Below are positions 46,887 to 55,632 of a stretch of 64,000 bases of DNA, one piece after another (positions within the stretch are counted from its first letter, which is position 1; each line of letters starts with the position of its first letter). The translations under genes and the position numbers were made by a program. The stretch covers positions 1-64,000 of the forward strand of contig NZ_MBEJ01000110.1 of the NCBI RefSeq assembly GCF_001953975.1, read 5' to 3'. This DNA comes from Mycobacterium sp. NS-7484. GTDB taxonomy: Bacteria > Actinomycetota > Actinomycetes > Mycobacteriales > Mycobacteriaceae. The notes beneath the pieces are model-generated. The model saw only the letters and a list, made by a program, of their open reading frames with translations. It was not told the origin of the DNA and made no database searches.

Positions 46887-46931
46887 GCTGGCGTCAGCCG
46901 GCCGAGTTCCTCACCGCCGGCCGTTGAGCCG

Positions 46932-47612
46932 ATGAACGCCTGGAGCCTGCGCACCAACGCCGATCGCGTCTATCAGGACCGCCGCGAGGCGGGCCGGGTC
47001 CTGGCCGAGCAGTTGGCGTCCTATCGCGACCGGTCCGATGTCCTTGTCCTGGGATTGGCCCGGGGCGGGGTTCCGATCGCCTGGGAGGTCGCCTCTTATC
47101 TGCACGCTCCCCTCGACGTCTTCGTGGTGCGCAAGCTCGGCGTGCCGCAATGGCAGGAACTGGCCATGGGCGCGGTGGCGTCCGGCGGCGGACTGGTGAT
47201 CAACCAGGGCCTGGTGGAGCGCCTGGGCATCGACGACGACACCATCGTCGAGACGATCCAGCACGAGAACGCCGAGGTCGAGCGCCGGGAGGAGGCTTAC
47301 CGCCAGGGTCGTCCGGCGCCCGAGGTCACCAATCGGACGGTGATCCTCGTCGACGACGGCATCGCGACCGGGGCCACGATGCTGGCCGCGGTCCGGGCCG
47401 TGCGGGCGGCCCGGCGAGTCGTGGTCGCGGTACCAGTGGGGCCGCGGGCGGTCTGCGCGGAACTGCGCGATGAGGCCGACGAGGTGATCTGCGCCAGCAC
47501 CCCGCCTCGGTTCGAAGCGGTGGGTCAGGTGTTCGCCGACTTTCACCAGGTCAGCGACGAGGAGGTCAACCGGCTTCTGGAAGAGCCGACGACGAGGTCT
47601 GCGGAAGGTTAG
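46932..47612 (+). CDS. Phosphoribosyltransferase-domain protein (Rv2143-like)
   Basis: A 226-residue type I phosphoribosyltransferase. The PRPP-binding motif is VILVDDGIATGATM, and LVLGLARGGVPIAWEVASYL, VVRKLGVPQWQELAMGAVA are the preceding loops typical of the "orotate-like" predicted PRTases in this group. The C-terminal VICASTPPRFEAVGQVFADFHQVSDEEV matches this group too. The acceptor base or substrate is unknown. Its stop overlaps that of the convergent membrane protein gene by 4 bases. Position agrees with Rv2143. Confidence 0.85.
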   Translation: MNAWSLRTNADRVYQDRREAGRVLAEQLASYRDRSDVLVLGLARGGVPIAWEVASYLHAPLDVFVVRKLGVPQWQELAMGAVASGGGLVINQGLVERLGIDDDTIVETIQHENAEVERREEAYRQGRPAPEVTNRTVILVDDGIATGATMLAAVRAVRAARRVVVAVPVGPRAVCAELRDEADEVICASTPPRFEAVGQVFADFHQVSDEEVNRLLEEPTTRSAEG

Positions 47613-48007
47613 TTCTTGTGCTTCTCGGCCGAGCCGTCAGGCTCGACGTCGGTGTCCACGTCCGTGGCATCGGACTCACCGACGGCATCGGACTCGATCG
47701 CGACATCCGATTCCGGTTCAGCGAGTGGTTCCTCGGGATAGTCGATCGGCTCTTGGCCCTGCGGGGGCTCCTGGACCGCTTCGAACGACTCGGTGATCTC
47801 GCCCGCATCCGCCTCATCGGCTGATGCGGTGTCGTCGTCAGCTTTGGCGCCGCGCGAGCGTTCCCGCACGGCGTCGACGATCAGCAGCAACACGCCTATC
47901 ACGCTGGCACCGATACAGACCCAGGCGATCAACTCATTGCTGGTGACCACCGCGGTCACCAGCGCGGCCAGGCCGATGACGGCAAGCACGAGCGCAATGA
48001 TCAACAT
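47609..48007 (-). CDS. Two-helix membrane protein with acidic tail (Rv2144c-like)
   Basis: A 132-residue protein with two N-terminal membrane segments (IIALVLAVIGLAALVTAVVT; LIAWVCIGASVIGVLLLIVDAV) and a 75-residue tail very rich in Asp and Glu (ESDVAIESDAVGESDATDVDTDVEPD). The tail is probably disordered and cytosolic. It lies downstream of wag31 as in M. tuberculosis. The function is unknown; closeness to wag31 hints at the cell pole or envelope, but that is inference. Confidence 0.8.
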   Translation of the reverse strand: MLIIALVLAVIGLAALVTAVVTSNELIAWVCIGASVIGVLLLIVDAVRERSRGAKADDDTASADEADAGEITESFEAVQEPPQGQEPIDYPEEPLAEPESDVAIESDAVGESDATDVDTDVEPDGSAEKHKN

Positions 48008-48028
48008 CGTTCAACCCTAAGGTGTGGT

Positions 48029-48045
48029 GGCCCCGAGATCGGGCC
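48029..48045. terminator. Possible terminator hairpin after wag31
   Basis: GGCCC (48029-48033) pairs with GGGCC (48041-48045) around a 7-base loop that could add two more pairs with one bulge. It lies 35 bases past the wag31 stop and before the Rv2144c-like gene. No U-tract is present. Confidence 0.35.
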
Positions 48046-48079
48046 GGTTCACGACTGTGTCGAGAAGCCAGACGGACGG

Positions 48080-48901
48080 TCAGTTGTTGCCGCGGTTGAA
48101 CTGGCTGAATCCTCCGGCGGAGTCGTTGTTGGCACTGGAATCCACCGGTGCGGCCGAACCGCGCTGGCCCAGCTCCTCGAGCTGCGACTCCAGGTAGGTC
48201 TTCAGGCGGGTCCGGTATTCACGCTCGAACGTGCGCAGCTGCTCCAGGCGGCCCTCCAGGACCGTGCGCTGCTGATTGATCGTGCCCATGATCTCGGAGT
48301 GCTTGCGCTCGGCGTCGGCCTGCAGCGCGTCGGCCTTCTCCTGGGCCTGACGCAGCTGGGTCTCGGACCGGGTCTGCGCATCGGCCAGCATCGCGTCGGC
48401 GCGCTGACGGGCCTCCGAGACCGTGGTCTCGGCGGTCTTGCGGGCATCGCTGACCATGGCGTCGGCCTGGGCGCGGGCATCCGAGAGCAGCTTCTCCGAC
48501 TCGGCCTTCGCCGTGGAGGTCAGGCGATCGGCGGTGTCCTGAGCCAGGCTGAGCACGCGGGCGGCACGCACGGCGGTGTCCTCGCTCGGCGCCGCGGCGG
48601 GGGCGGCCGGTGCCGGCGGGGCCTCGTACACCGGCTGGGGCGCCGGAGTGGGCTCGGGCTCGGGCTCGTAGACCGGGATGGACTGGCTGGACGCAGCGCC
48701 GCCACCGGCACGCGCCGAGGCCAGCTCGGAATCGAGCTCGGACACCCGCTGCCGAAGATCGGCGTTCTCCTCGATGAGCCGAGTCAGTTCGTTCTCAACC
48801 AGATCGAGAAAGGCATCGACCTCGTCCTCGTTGTAGCCACGTTTGCCGATGGGCGGCTTGCTGAACGCGACGTTATGGACGTCCGCTGGTGTGAGCGGCA
48901 T
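48080..48901 (-). CDS. wag31: Polar growth coiled-coil protein Wag31 (DivIVA)
   Basis: Wag31 gathers at curved membrane at the cell poles and directs peptidoglycan insertion. The 273-residue protein starts with the DivIVA membrane-binding domain (PLTPADVHNVAFSKPPIGKRGYNEDEVDAFLDLVENELTRLIEENADLRQRV). A Pro/Ala-rich linker follows (VYEPEPEPTPAPQPVYEAPPAP), then a long coiled coil (SDARAQADAMVSDARKTAETTVSEARQRADAML...) and a C-terminal tail. In mycobacteria the linker-proximal region is phosphorylated by PknA/B; a Thr near the family site cannot be assigned with certainty here. The start ATG follows caaggggg. The 216-base gap upstream to yggT should hold its own promoter. Confidence 0.97.
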   Translation of the reverse strand: MPLTPADVHNVAFSKPPIGKRGYNEDEVDAFLDLVENELTRLIEENADLRQRVSELDSELASARAGGGAASSQSIPVYEPEPEPTPAPQPVYEAPPAPAAPAAAPSEDTAVRAARVLSLAQDTADRLTSTAKAESEKLLSDARAQADAMVSDARKTAETTVSEARQRADAMLADAQTRSETQLRQAQEKADALQADAERKHSEIMGTINQQRTVLEGRLEQLRTFEREYRTRLKTYLESQLEELGQRGSAAPVDSSANNDSAGGFSQFNRGNN

Positions 48902-49117
48902 TGTCTGCCCCCTTGAAGTCTTGGACTGTCAACCGATCTAAAAGTGTAAAGCCTTGCTTGAACGCAACTGGCGTCCATCCTGTCACACCAGACCCGGCGG
49001 TTGCAGTGGAGGCCTATTTTTAAGAACGAATTTCAATCTTCTTACGCATTTGCGGCGCGTCCGGCAAACGCCCGGAGCTGCTCGAATCGAGAGCGCACGC
49101 AGCGGATCTACTCACAT

Positions 49118-49408
49118 CTACATGGCCGCGTTGAACGCCAGCTGCATGCCGATGAACGCCGCGAGCAGCAGCACCATGATCGACAGATCGAAGCGGACCG
49201 CGCCTATCGTGAGCTGGGGAATGAGCCGCCGCAGGAGTTTCACGGGCGGGTCGGTGACGGTCATGATCAGCTCCAGCACCACGACGGTCAGACCCCTGGG
49301 GTGCCAGTCACGGCTGAACGATCGGATGAACTCGACGACGACGCGTGCGATGAGCAGCAGCCAAAAGATGAACAGCGCGAAACCGAGGATTTCGAAAAAC
49401 AGCGACAA
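49118..49408 (-). CDS. YggT family membrane protein
   Basis: A 96-residue membrane protein with two hydrophobic hairpins: FFEILGFALFIFWLLLIARVVVEFIRSF and the C-terminal FDLSIMVLLLAAFIGMQLAFNAA. The loop DPPVKLLRRLIPQLTIG is the family's conserved segment. TTG 49408 was chosen because gaggt lies 8 bases upstream and the length then equals Rv2146c (96 residues). It sits between sepF and wag31 as in most Gram-positives. It may help organise the division or growth machinery; the function is unproven. Confidence 0.9.
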   Translation of the reverse strand: MSLFFEILGFALFIFWLLLIARVVVEFIRSFSRDWHPRGLTVVVLELIMTVTDPPVKLLRRLIPQLTIGAVRFDLSIMVLLLAAFIGMQLAFNAAM

Positions 49409-49578
49409 CTGAGCCGACCTCACTACAGCAGGATGTGTGACATTGGATACAGGTCGCCGTAGGCCGGACACATCTCACACAGACGACGTGGTCAACCGGT
49501 AGTGCGACGCCGCCAGCCTACCCGGGCCCGGTGGGCCGATCGGGCACGCGGCGGCGTCGACGCGACGTATGTCGGGGC

Positions 49579-50214
49579 CTACTGATAGGAGTAGAAACCG
49601 GCCTCGGCGATCCGGCGGCGCTCCTCGGCGCTGACGTCGACGTCGGCCGGCGACAACAGGAAGACCTTGGTGGCCACCTTGTCGAACGAGCCACGCAGGG
49701 CGAACGCCAGGCCGGCGGCGAAGTCGACCAGGCGCTTGGCGTCGGCGTTGTCCATCGAGACCAGGTCCATGATCACCGGGGTGCCGTCACGGAACCGCTC
49801 ACCGATGGTGCGGGCCTCGCTGTAGTCCTTGGGCCGCAACGTAGTGATCTTCGACAACGGGCTGCCCGCCTCGAAGAGCTCGGCCATCCGACGCGGGTCC
49901 ATTGCCAGCGCACCACGGGTGCTGCCGCGCAGCGCGCCCAAACGCGGTGCCGCCCGGTCAAATTCACGGGGCCCGCGCATCCGCGGCTCGAACCGCTGCT
50001 CGTCGGCGAAACCGCCGGCATAGCCACCGCGGTAGGCCGGGCCGTCGTCGTACTCGGGACCCTCGTAGCCGTAGCTGTCCTCTTCGAACCGCTCGTCACG
50101 GGGACGCCGGGCGTAGCTGCGGGGCGCGCGCTCGTCGTCCTCGTAGTACTCGTCGTCGTAGTCCTCCATCGGCGCCATGCCGAAGTAGGCCTTGACCTTG
50201 TGCAGTGTGCTCAT
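49579..50214 (-). CDS. sepF: Cell division protein SepF
   Basis: SepF binds FtsZ and membrane and bundles FtsZ filaments at the Z-ring. The 211-residue protein has an N-terminal amphipathic membrane helix (STLHKVKAYFGMA). A long acidic, Arg/Tyr-rich disordered linker follows (DYDDEYYEDDERAPRSYARRPRDERFEEDSYGYEG). The SepF core has ITTLRPKDYSEARTIGERFRDGTPVIMDLVSMDNADAKRLVDFAAGLAFALRGSFDKVATKVFLLSP. The start overlaps the yggS stop by 4 bases (ATGA). Confidence 0.95.
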   Translation of the reverse strand: MSTLHKVKAYFGMAPMEDYDDEYYEDDERAPRSYARRPRDERFEEDSYGYEGPEYDDGPAYRGGYAGGFADEQRFEPRMRGPREFDRAAPRLGALRGSTRGALAMDPRRMAELFEAGSPLSKITTLRPKDYSEARTIGERFRDGTPVIMDLVSMDNADAKRLVDFAAGLAFALRGSFDKVATKVFLLSPADVDVSAEERRRIAEAGFYSYQ

Positions 50215-51044
50215 CTCGGCGACCCTTCTGCTGACCGTGGGGGTGGTGATGTCTGTGATGAAGATGTGACTGGTGTGACTACTGCGGGTGACGTTAGCGG
50301 GCGTTGCCCCAGGATCGCGGTTCCGACACGCACACACGTCGATCCATGTTTGACGGCGATGTCGAGGTCTCCGGACATCCCGGCCGACAGTTCCAGCCGG
50401 TGCTGGTAGTCGCGCTGCACCCGGTCCCGCTCGGCGGCCAGCCGGGAAAAAGCGTCGTCCGGGTCGGACTCCAGCGGCGGGACGCCCATCAACCCGATGA
50501 ACTCCAGACCCGTGGCGGCGTTCGCTGAGCCGCAGATCTCGTCAACCAGCGCCCCGTCGTTCACATCGACGCCGCCGCGTGCGGTGTCCCCGTCGAGACT
50601 GATCTGGATGTAGACCCGCAACGGCGCGCTCCGCGTGCCGGCCGACAGCGCCTCGCTCGCCGCCCGGTCCAGTGCGGTCAACAGACGCATGCTGTCCACC
50701 GAGTGCGCGGTATGCGCCCACCCCGCGACGGCCCGCGCCTTGTTCCTCTGGATGCGCCCCACCATGTGCCAGCGAATCGGCGCCTCCGGCAATTTCTCGC
50801 GAACCTCCGCGACTTTATTGGCGGCCTCTTGTTCGCGGGATTCACCAAATGCCAGGCACCCTAATTGGTTCAGAATAATGACATCGGAGGCCGGAAAGTA
50901 TTTTGTAATCGGCAGTAATTCGATGTCATTGACATTTCGTCCGGCCGATTCTGCCGCCCGCGCCAAACGTGCCCGCGCCGCACCGAGCGCGGCGGTCAAT
51001 TCGGCCGTCCGGTCGGCATCACGCCCGCGCTGCACGGTGCTCAT
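50211..51044 (-). CDS. YggS/PROSC family PLP homeostasis protein
   Basis: A 277-residue PLP-binding protein (Rv2148c). It has the alanine-racemase-like barrel with PLP Lys in ELLPITKYFPASDV, FGESREQEAANKV, WHMVGRIQRNKARA, FIGLMGVPPL and the PLP-phosphate region MSGDLDIAVKHGSTCVRVGTAILG. The family has no clear enzymatic activity and buffers free PLP. A 25-residue Ser/Pro tail follows the usual end. It lies between pgeF and sepF, overlapping sepF by 4 bases. Confidence 0.92.
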   Translation of the reverse strand: MSTVQRGRDADRTAELTAALGAARARLARAAESAGRNVNDIELLPITKYFPASDVIILNQLGCLAFGESREQEAANKVAEVREKLPEAPIRWHMVGRIQRNKARAVAGWAHTAHSVDSMRLLTALDRAASEALSAGTRSAPLRVYIQISLDGDTARGGVDVNDGALVDEICGSANAATGLEFIGLMGVPPLESDPDDAFSRLAAERDRVQRDYQHRLELSAGMSGDLDIAVKHGSTCVRVGTAILGQRPLTSPAVVTPVTSSSQTSPPPRSAEGSPR

Positions 51045-51089
51045 CTCAGGCTCACTCGCGATCCACTCGGCTTTCTTTCTGTGATCGGT

Positions 51090-51800
51090 TCATCGGCTCG
51101 GCTCCATCCACACGACACTCGCCAGCCGTCCGGTCGGCGCGTCACGGCGATGGCTGAACAGCGCCCGGTCGGCGACCGTGCACCTCGGGTCGACGTCGAT
51201 CGCGGTGACGCCCAAACCCGTTAGCTGCCGGGCGATTCCGGCCCGCAGATCCAACCCGGGCGTACCGCGGGAGGTGGTGGTGCGCGACCCGGGCAGCGCC
51301 GCCTCGACATCGGCGGCCATCGATTCGGGCACCTCGTAGTTGGCGCCGCTGACCGCGGGCCCGAGCAGCACCGAGATATCCCCGACATGTGCGCCGGCGG
51401 CCACCATGGCCTCGACCGTCCGCGCGACGATGCCTTTTTGTGCACCCACCCGTCCGGCATGAACGGCGGCCACCACGCCGGCCCGGGCATCGCCCATTAA
51501 TACCGGCACACAATCAGCGGTCACCACCACCAAAGCCAAACCCGGCCGCGACGTCACCAATGCATCGGTATTTTCGACCGCGCCCCGGTGCGGACCGTCC
51601 ACCGTGACGACGTGATCACTGTGCACCTGATTCATCCACACCAGCGCATCGGCACCCACAGCGGCGGCCAGCCGACGACGGTTCTGGGCCACGGCGGCCG
51701 GATCGTCACCGACGTGATCGCCAAGGTTGAACGAATCGAACGGGGGCGCCGAGACACCGCCGGCCCGGGTGGTGGTCACCCGGCGAATACGCACACTCAC
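51090..51800 (-). CDS. pgeF: Purine nucleoside phosphorylase-type PgeF (YfiH) protein
   Basis: A 236-residue YfiH/RlmL-DUF152 family protein (Rv2149c). Its zinc-binding and catalytic residues are the His in WMNQVHSDHV, the Cys in VVTADCVPVLM and the His in VAAVHAGRVG. Homologues degrade or phosphorolyse adenosine and guard peptidoglycan composition (PgeF name from E. coli). GTG 51800 gives SVRIRRVTTTRAGGVSAPPFDSFNLGDHVGD, the typical start. It lies 34 bases after ftsZ and before yggS. Confidence 0.9.
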   Translation of the reverse strand: MSVRIRRVTTTRAGGVSAPPFDSFNLGDHVGDDPAAVAQNRRRLAAAVGADALVWMNQVHSDHVVTVDGPHRGAVENTDALVTSRPGLALVVVTADCVPVLMGDARAGVVAAVHAGRVGAQKGIVARTVEAMVAAGAHVGDISVLLGPAVSGANYEVPESMAADVEAALPGSRTTTSRGTPGLDLRAGIARQLTGLGVTAIDVDPRCTVADRALFSHRRDAPTGRLASVVWMEPSR

Positions 51801-51834
51801 GATCCCAGTATCCGAACCGCCCGTGAAGCCCGAG

Positions 51835-52995
51835 TCAGTGCCGCATGAACGGCGGCACGTCGACATCGTCGTCGGAGATCCCGCCGTCTCCGTCCCCGCC
51901 GACACTGACGGTGGCGCCATTGGTGTGCGCCGGCACGCTCGCCGCGTCCGTCGGCTCGAACAGCGACGTCGTCACCTTGCCCGCCCGCGCCGTGGCGATC
52001 GGCTGGGTCTGCGCCGCGCTCGGGCTGACCACCGGCTTACGGCTCGGCCCCGCACTGTCGAATCCGGCGGCGATGACCGTGACCCGCACCTCGTCACCCA
52101 GCGAGTCGTCGATCACGGTGCCGAAGATGATGTTGGCCTCGGGGTGCGCCGCGTCCTGCACGAGCGAGGCGGCCTCGTTGATCTCGAACAGACCCAGATC
52201 ACTACCGCCGGCCACCGACAGCAGCACACCCTGGGCACCCTCCATTGAGGCTTCCAGCAGCGGCGAGTTGATCGCGATCTCGGCGGCCTTGAGTGCCCGG
52301 CCGTCACCGCGCGCCGAGCCGATGCCCATCAACGCGGTACCCGCCCCGCTCATCACGCCTTTGACGTCGGCGAAGTCGACGTTGATCAACCCGGGCGTGG
52401 TGATCAGATCGGTGATGCCCTGAACACCGTTGAGCAGCACCTCGTCGGCGCTGCGGAAGGCGTCCATCAACGACACTGCGGCGTCACCCATCTGCAGCAG
52501 CCGGTCGTTGGGGATGACGATGAGGGTGTCGCAGCTCTCGCGCAAGGTCTGGATGCCGTTCTCGGCCTGGTTGCTTCGGCGCTTGCCCTCGAACGAGAAC
52601 GGCCGCGTCACCACGCCGACGGTGAGTGCACCGAGCTTGCGGGCGATCGACGCCACCACCGGCGCGCCGCCGGTTCCGGTGCCGCCGCCCTCACCGGCGG
52701 TGACGAACACCATGTCGGCGCCGCGCAGCAGCTCTTCGATGTCGTCCTTGGCGTCCTCGGCTGCCTTGCGGCCGACCTCGGGATCCGCCCCGGCACCGAG
52801 GCCACGGGTGGAGTCACGCCCGACATCGAGCTTGACGTCGGCGTCACTCATCAGCAGTGCCTGTGCGTCGGTGTTGATCGCGATGAACTCGACGCCCTTG
52901 AGGCCCTGTTCGATCATTCGGTTGACGGCGTTGACACCGCCGCCGCCGATACCAACCACCTTGATTACCGCGAGGTAGTTATGCGGGGGGGTCAT
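51835..52995 (-). CDS. ftsZ: Cell division GTPase FtsZ
   Basis: FtsZ polymerises with GTP into the Z-ring. The 386-residue protein has the tubulin signature GGGTGTGGAPV, N-terminal VGIGGGGVNAVNRMIE and FIAINTDAQAL, the T7 synergy loop NVDFADVK, and the C-terminal conserved tail ending DDDVDVPPFMRH, which binds SepF and FtsW in mycobacteria. The ATG at 52995 follows tgggaggaag, a strong Shine-Dalgarno. A 208-base region upstream separates it from ftsQ and should carry dedicated promoters; TTGACA is seen there at 53093-53088 (minus strand). Confidence 0.98.
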   Translation of the reverse strand: MTPPHNYLAVIKVVGIGGGGVNAVNRMIEQGLKGVEFIAINTDAQALLMSDADVKLDVGRDSTRGLGAGADPEVGRKAAEDAKDDIEELLRGADMVFVTAGEGGGTGTGGAPVVASIARKLGALTVGVVTRPFSFEGKRRSNQAENGIQTLRESCDTLIVIPNDRLLQMGDAAVSLMDAFRSADEVLLNGVQGITDLITTPGLINVDFADVKGVMSGAGTALMGIGSARGDGRALKAAEIAINSPLLEASMEGAQGVLLSVAGGSDLGLFEINEAASLVQDAAHPEANIIFGTVIDDSLGDEVRVTVIAAGFDSAGPSRKPVVSPSAAQTQPIATARAGKVTTSLFEPTDAASVPAHTNGATVSVGGDGDGGISDDDVDVPPFMRH

Positions 52996-53203
52996 CGTGG
53001 TCTTCCTCCCAAGTCGGGTGTTCACAGTGCTTCTGACGCCGAATCCTCCCGAGCAAACCCTCAACCTCAACCATAGGCTTAGAGTTATGTCAAGTAGTTC
53101 CGCGCAAACAGAACGGTAGGGGGCCAACGGCGCCGATCGTGGCAGGCGCGCCGACGCGCGTGCGGCAATTTCTGCCGAAGACCCGAATCTCTTCGCGGGC
53201 GGT
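52996..53203 (-). promoter_or_regulatory. ftsZ upstream region with TTGACA element
   Basis: On the minus strand TTGACA (53093-53088) is followed 12 bases later by TATGGT, too close for a standard sigma-A pair, so neither is certain. A ggttgaggttgagg repeat and a gggaggaag Shine-Dalgarno lie nearer the start. No open frame of interest was seen here. Confidence 0.35.
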
Positions 53204-54175
53204 CTACTTCACCGTGGGCAGATCCGGGCTCGAGACGTCGTAGGTGTGGCCCGGCTGGGTCAACAGGGCGGCCAACTTCAGCGCCTTTTCCTCGGTCCGG
53301 TCGTTGGTCCCCCACACCACGACTCGGCCATCGGTGAGCGTCAACGCGATCGAGGCCACCGATGGCGCGGCGATCCGGCCGACCTGGGCGACCACATCCG
53401 GCGGCAAGGCCAGCATCACTTCGAGGGCGGCCTTGGTGGCCGGGTCCTTGGGGCCGGGATGGTCGGTATCGAGATACGGCAGTGTGGGCGGAGGCGGCTC
53501 GGTGGCGAAGTCGACGCCGTCGCGGTCGAACAGATGCGGCCCGTCCGGATAATCCTTGACCACCACCGGGACCCGCTCGACCACGGTGATCCGCAGGGTC
53601 GACGGGTACTCCCGCTGCACCCGTGCGGTGGCGATACGCCGGATGGCGGCGACGCGTTCGGCGACCGCGTCCGTGTCGATCTGCAACAGCGGCGTGCCCG
53701 GCGCCACCGCCGCGGCCGCCAACACCTGCTCGGTGGGCACCGCGGCCGCGCCCGTGACCGCCACGGTGCGGGCCGACATCACCGGCGTGAAATACAGCAC
53801 CAGGCCCAGCGCCACCGCCACCACGCTTGCCAGCGCGGTCCACAGCAGCACCTTGAGACCGCGAACAGTGCTGCGGGCCACCGTGTTCGGCGCATCTGCA
53901 GATTGACCGATCCGGCGCTTGGCCTCGCGGCGAGCCTGCTCGATGGCCATCGCGCGGTCCCGCGCGGCACGGCGCTCGGCGCGCTCACGGCGGGCCCGGC
54001 GGCGGGGGCCCTCGTAGTCGGGTTCTCCCGCGGGCGGCGAGTCGGAGCCCTCCGCGGGCGGCGAATCGGGGTCGGCCGCGGGCGGTGAATTCGGCCCGGC
54101 CGCGGGCGGCGGGGTGTCCGCCTCGCCGGGAACCTCGGTCACCTCGTCGGGACCGCCGGGACCCGCCTCGGTCAC
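53204..54175 (-). CDS. ftsQ: Cell division protein FtsQ
   Basis: FtsQ links early and late divisome proteins. The 323-residue protein has a long cytosolic N-terminus with Pro repeats (SPPAADPD, SPPAEGSD, SPPAGEPD) then a basic stretch (RRRARRERAERRAARDR). One membrane helix follows (VLLWTALASVVAVALGLVLYFTPV), then the POTRA domain (SARTVAVTGAAAVPTEQVLAAAAVAPGTPLLQID), then the FtsQ beta domain. The start GTG overlaps the murC stop (GTGA). The Pro-rich repeat and basic stretch may bind cytosolic partners or be phosphorylated. Confidence 0.95.
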   Translation of the reverse strand: MTEAGPGGPDEVTEVPGEADTPPPAAGPNSPPAADPDSPPAEGSDSPPAGEPDYEGPRRRARRERAERRAARDRAMAIEQARREAKRRIGQSADAPNTVARSTVRGLKVLLWTALASVVAVALGLVLYFTPVMSARTVAVTGAAAVPTEQVLAAAAVAPGTPLLQIDTDAVAERVAAIRRIATARVQREYPSTLRITVVERVPVVVKDYPDGPHLFDRDGVDFATEPPPPTLPYLDTDHPGPKDPATKAALEVMLALPPDVVAQVGRIAAPSVASIALTLTDGRVVVWGTNDRTEEKALKLAALLTQPGHTYDVSSPDLPTVK

Positions 54176-55632
54176 GGCGACTCCGAGGACGAACGGCCCG
54201 GGGCGCTGCGGTTGGCCTTGATTCCGAGCTCGGTCAGGATCTCCTGGCCGAGCATCGTGACATCGCCGGCGCCCATGGTGAGCACCACATCCCCGGAGCG
54301 GGCCGCAGCTGCCACCGTCGCTGCCACCGCCGAGAAATCGGGCACGTAGGTGACTGCCGAGGTGACATGTTCGGCGACCGTGGCGCCACTGATCCCGGGC
54401 AGCGGCTGCTCGCGCGCACCGTAGACGTCAAGGACGAAGACCTCGTCGGCGGCACTGAGTGCGGCGCCGAATTCGGTCGCGAAAGTCGCGGTGCGCGAGT
54501 ACAAGTGGGGCTGGAACGCGACGAGGACCCGGCCACCGGTCTGGGCCACGACGGAGCGAGCGGCCTCCAGCGTGGCCCGCACCTCGGTGGGATGGTGCGC
54601 GTAGTCATCGAACACCCGAACCCCGGCCGTCGAACCCACCAGCTCGAAACGCCGTCGCACGCCCTCGAATTCGGCCAGCCCGTCGAGCACGGTTTCCGCC
54701 GACGCGCCCACCTCGATGGCGGCCAGCAACGCCGCCAGCGCATTGAGCGCCATGTGCCGGCCCGGTACCGCCAGGCGGATCGCCCGCGGATGCGGCTCAC
54801 CGGCGAGTTGGATATGGGCCACCGCACCGGTCCCCTGTTGCTCCCAATTCAGCAGAGTGCCCGCCAGGTCATCGGCCGGGGAGCTGCCGTAGCGCAAGAC
54901 CCGGATTCCCAGTGCCGCAGTATGTTCGGCGAGAGTCGCAGATCCCGGATCGTCGGTACACACCACCAGCGCACCACCGGGTGCGATGCGGTCGACGAAG
55001 GCGGAGAAGACCTCTGTGTAGGCCTGCTCGCTACCGAAGAAGTCCAGATGGTCAGCCTCGATGTTGGTGACCACCGCGACATTCGGGGTGTACTCCAGCA
55101 GCGAGCCGTCGCTCTCGTCGGCCTCGGCGACAAAGCACGTCCCACTGCCGTGGTGGGCATTGGTCCCCGCCTCACCCAACTCCCCGCCGACGGCGAACGA
55201 CGGATCGAAACCGCTGTGCTGCAACGCCACGATGAGCATCGACGTGGTGGTGGTCTTGCCGTGGGTTCCGGTCACCATCACCGTGGTGTAGCCGGCCATC
55301 AGTTTGGCCAGCACCACCGGCCGCAGGATCACCGGGATTCCCCGACGCCGAGCCTCGACCAGTTCCGGATTCGTCTTGGGGATCGCCGCGTGGGTGGTGA
55401 CCACAGCGGTCGGCCCACCCGGCAACAGATCCAGTGACGCCGCGTCATGGCCGATCCGGATCTCGGCACCGCGGGCCCGCAACGCGACCACGCCGCGTGA
55501 CTCCTTGGCGTCCGATCCCGAGACCAGCCCGCCACGGTCCAGCAGGATGCGGGCCACACCCGACATCCCGGCTCCTCCGATCCCGACCATGTGCACCCGC
55601 TCCAACTCGGCCGGAAGTGAATTACCGTTCAC
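54172..55632 (-). CDS. murC: UDP-N-acetylmuramate--L-alanine ligase MurC
   Basis: MurC adds L-Ala to UDP-MurNAc (UDP-N-glycolylmuramate in mycobacteria) with ATP. The 486-residue protein has the N-terminal UDP-binding HMVGIGGAGMSGVARIL, the ATP P-loop VTGTHGKTTTTSML, VAEADESDGSLLEYTPNVAVVTNIEADHLDFFG with the central-domain ligands, and the C-terminal DDYAHHPTEVRATLEAAR. It starts with GTG overlapping murG by 4 bases and ends in ftsQ's start. Confidence 0.97.
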   Translation of the reverse strand: MNGNSLPAELERVHMVGIGGAGMSGVARILLDRGGLVSGSDAKESRGVVALRARGAEIRIGHDAASLDLLPGGPTAVVTTHAAIPKTNPELVEARRRGIPVILRPVVLAKLMAGYTTVMVTGTHGKTTTTSMLIVALQHSGFDPSFAVGGELGEAGTNAHHGSGTCFVAEADESDGSLLEYTPNVAVVTNIEADHLDFFGSEQAYTEVFSAFVDRIAPGGALVVCTDDPGSATLAEHTAALGIRVLRYGSSPADDLAGTLLNWEQQGTGAVAHIQLAGEPHPRAIRLAVPGRHMALNALAALLAAIEVGASAETVLDGLAEFEGVRRRFELVGSTAGVRVFDDYAHHPTEVRATLEAARSVVAQTGGRVLVAFQPHLYSRTATFATEFGAALSAADEVFVLDVYGAREQPLPGISGATVAEHVTSAVTYVPDFSAVAATVAAAARSGDVVLTMGAGDVTMLGQEILTELGIKANRSAPGRSSSESP

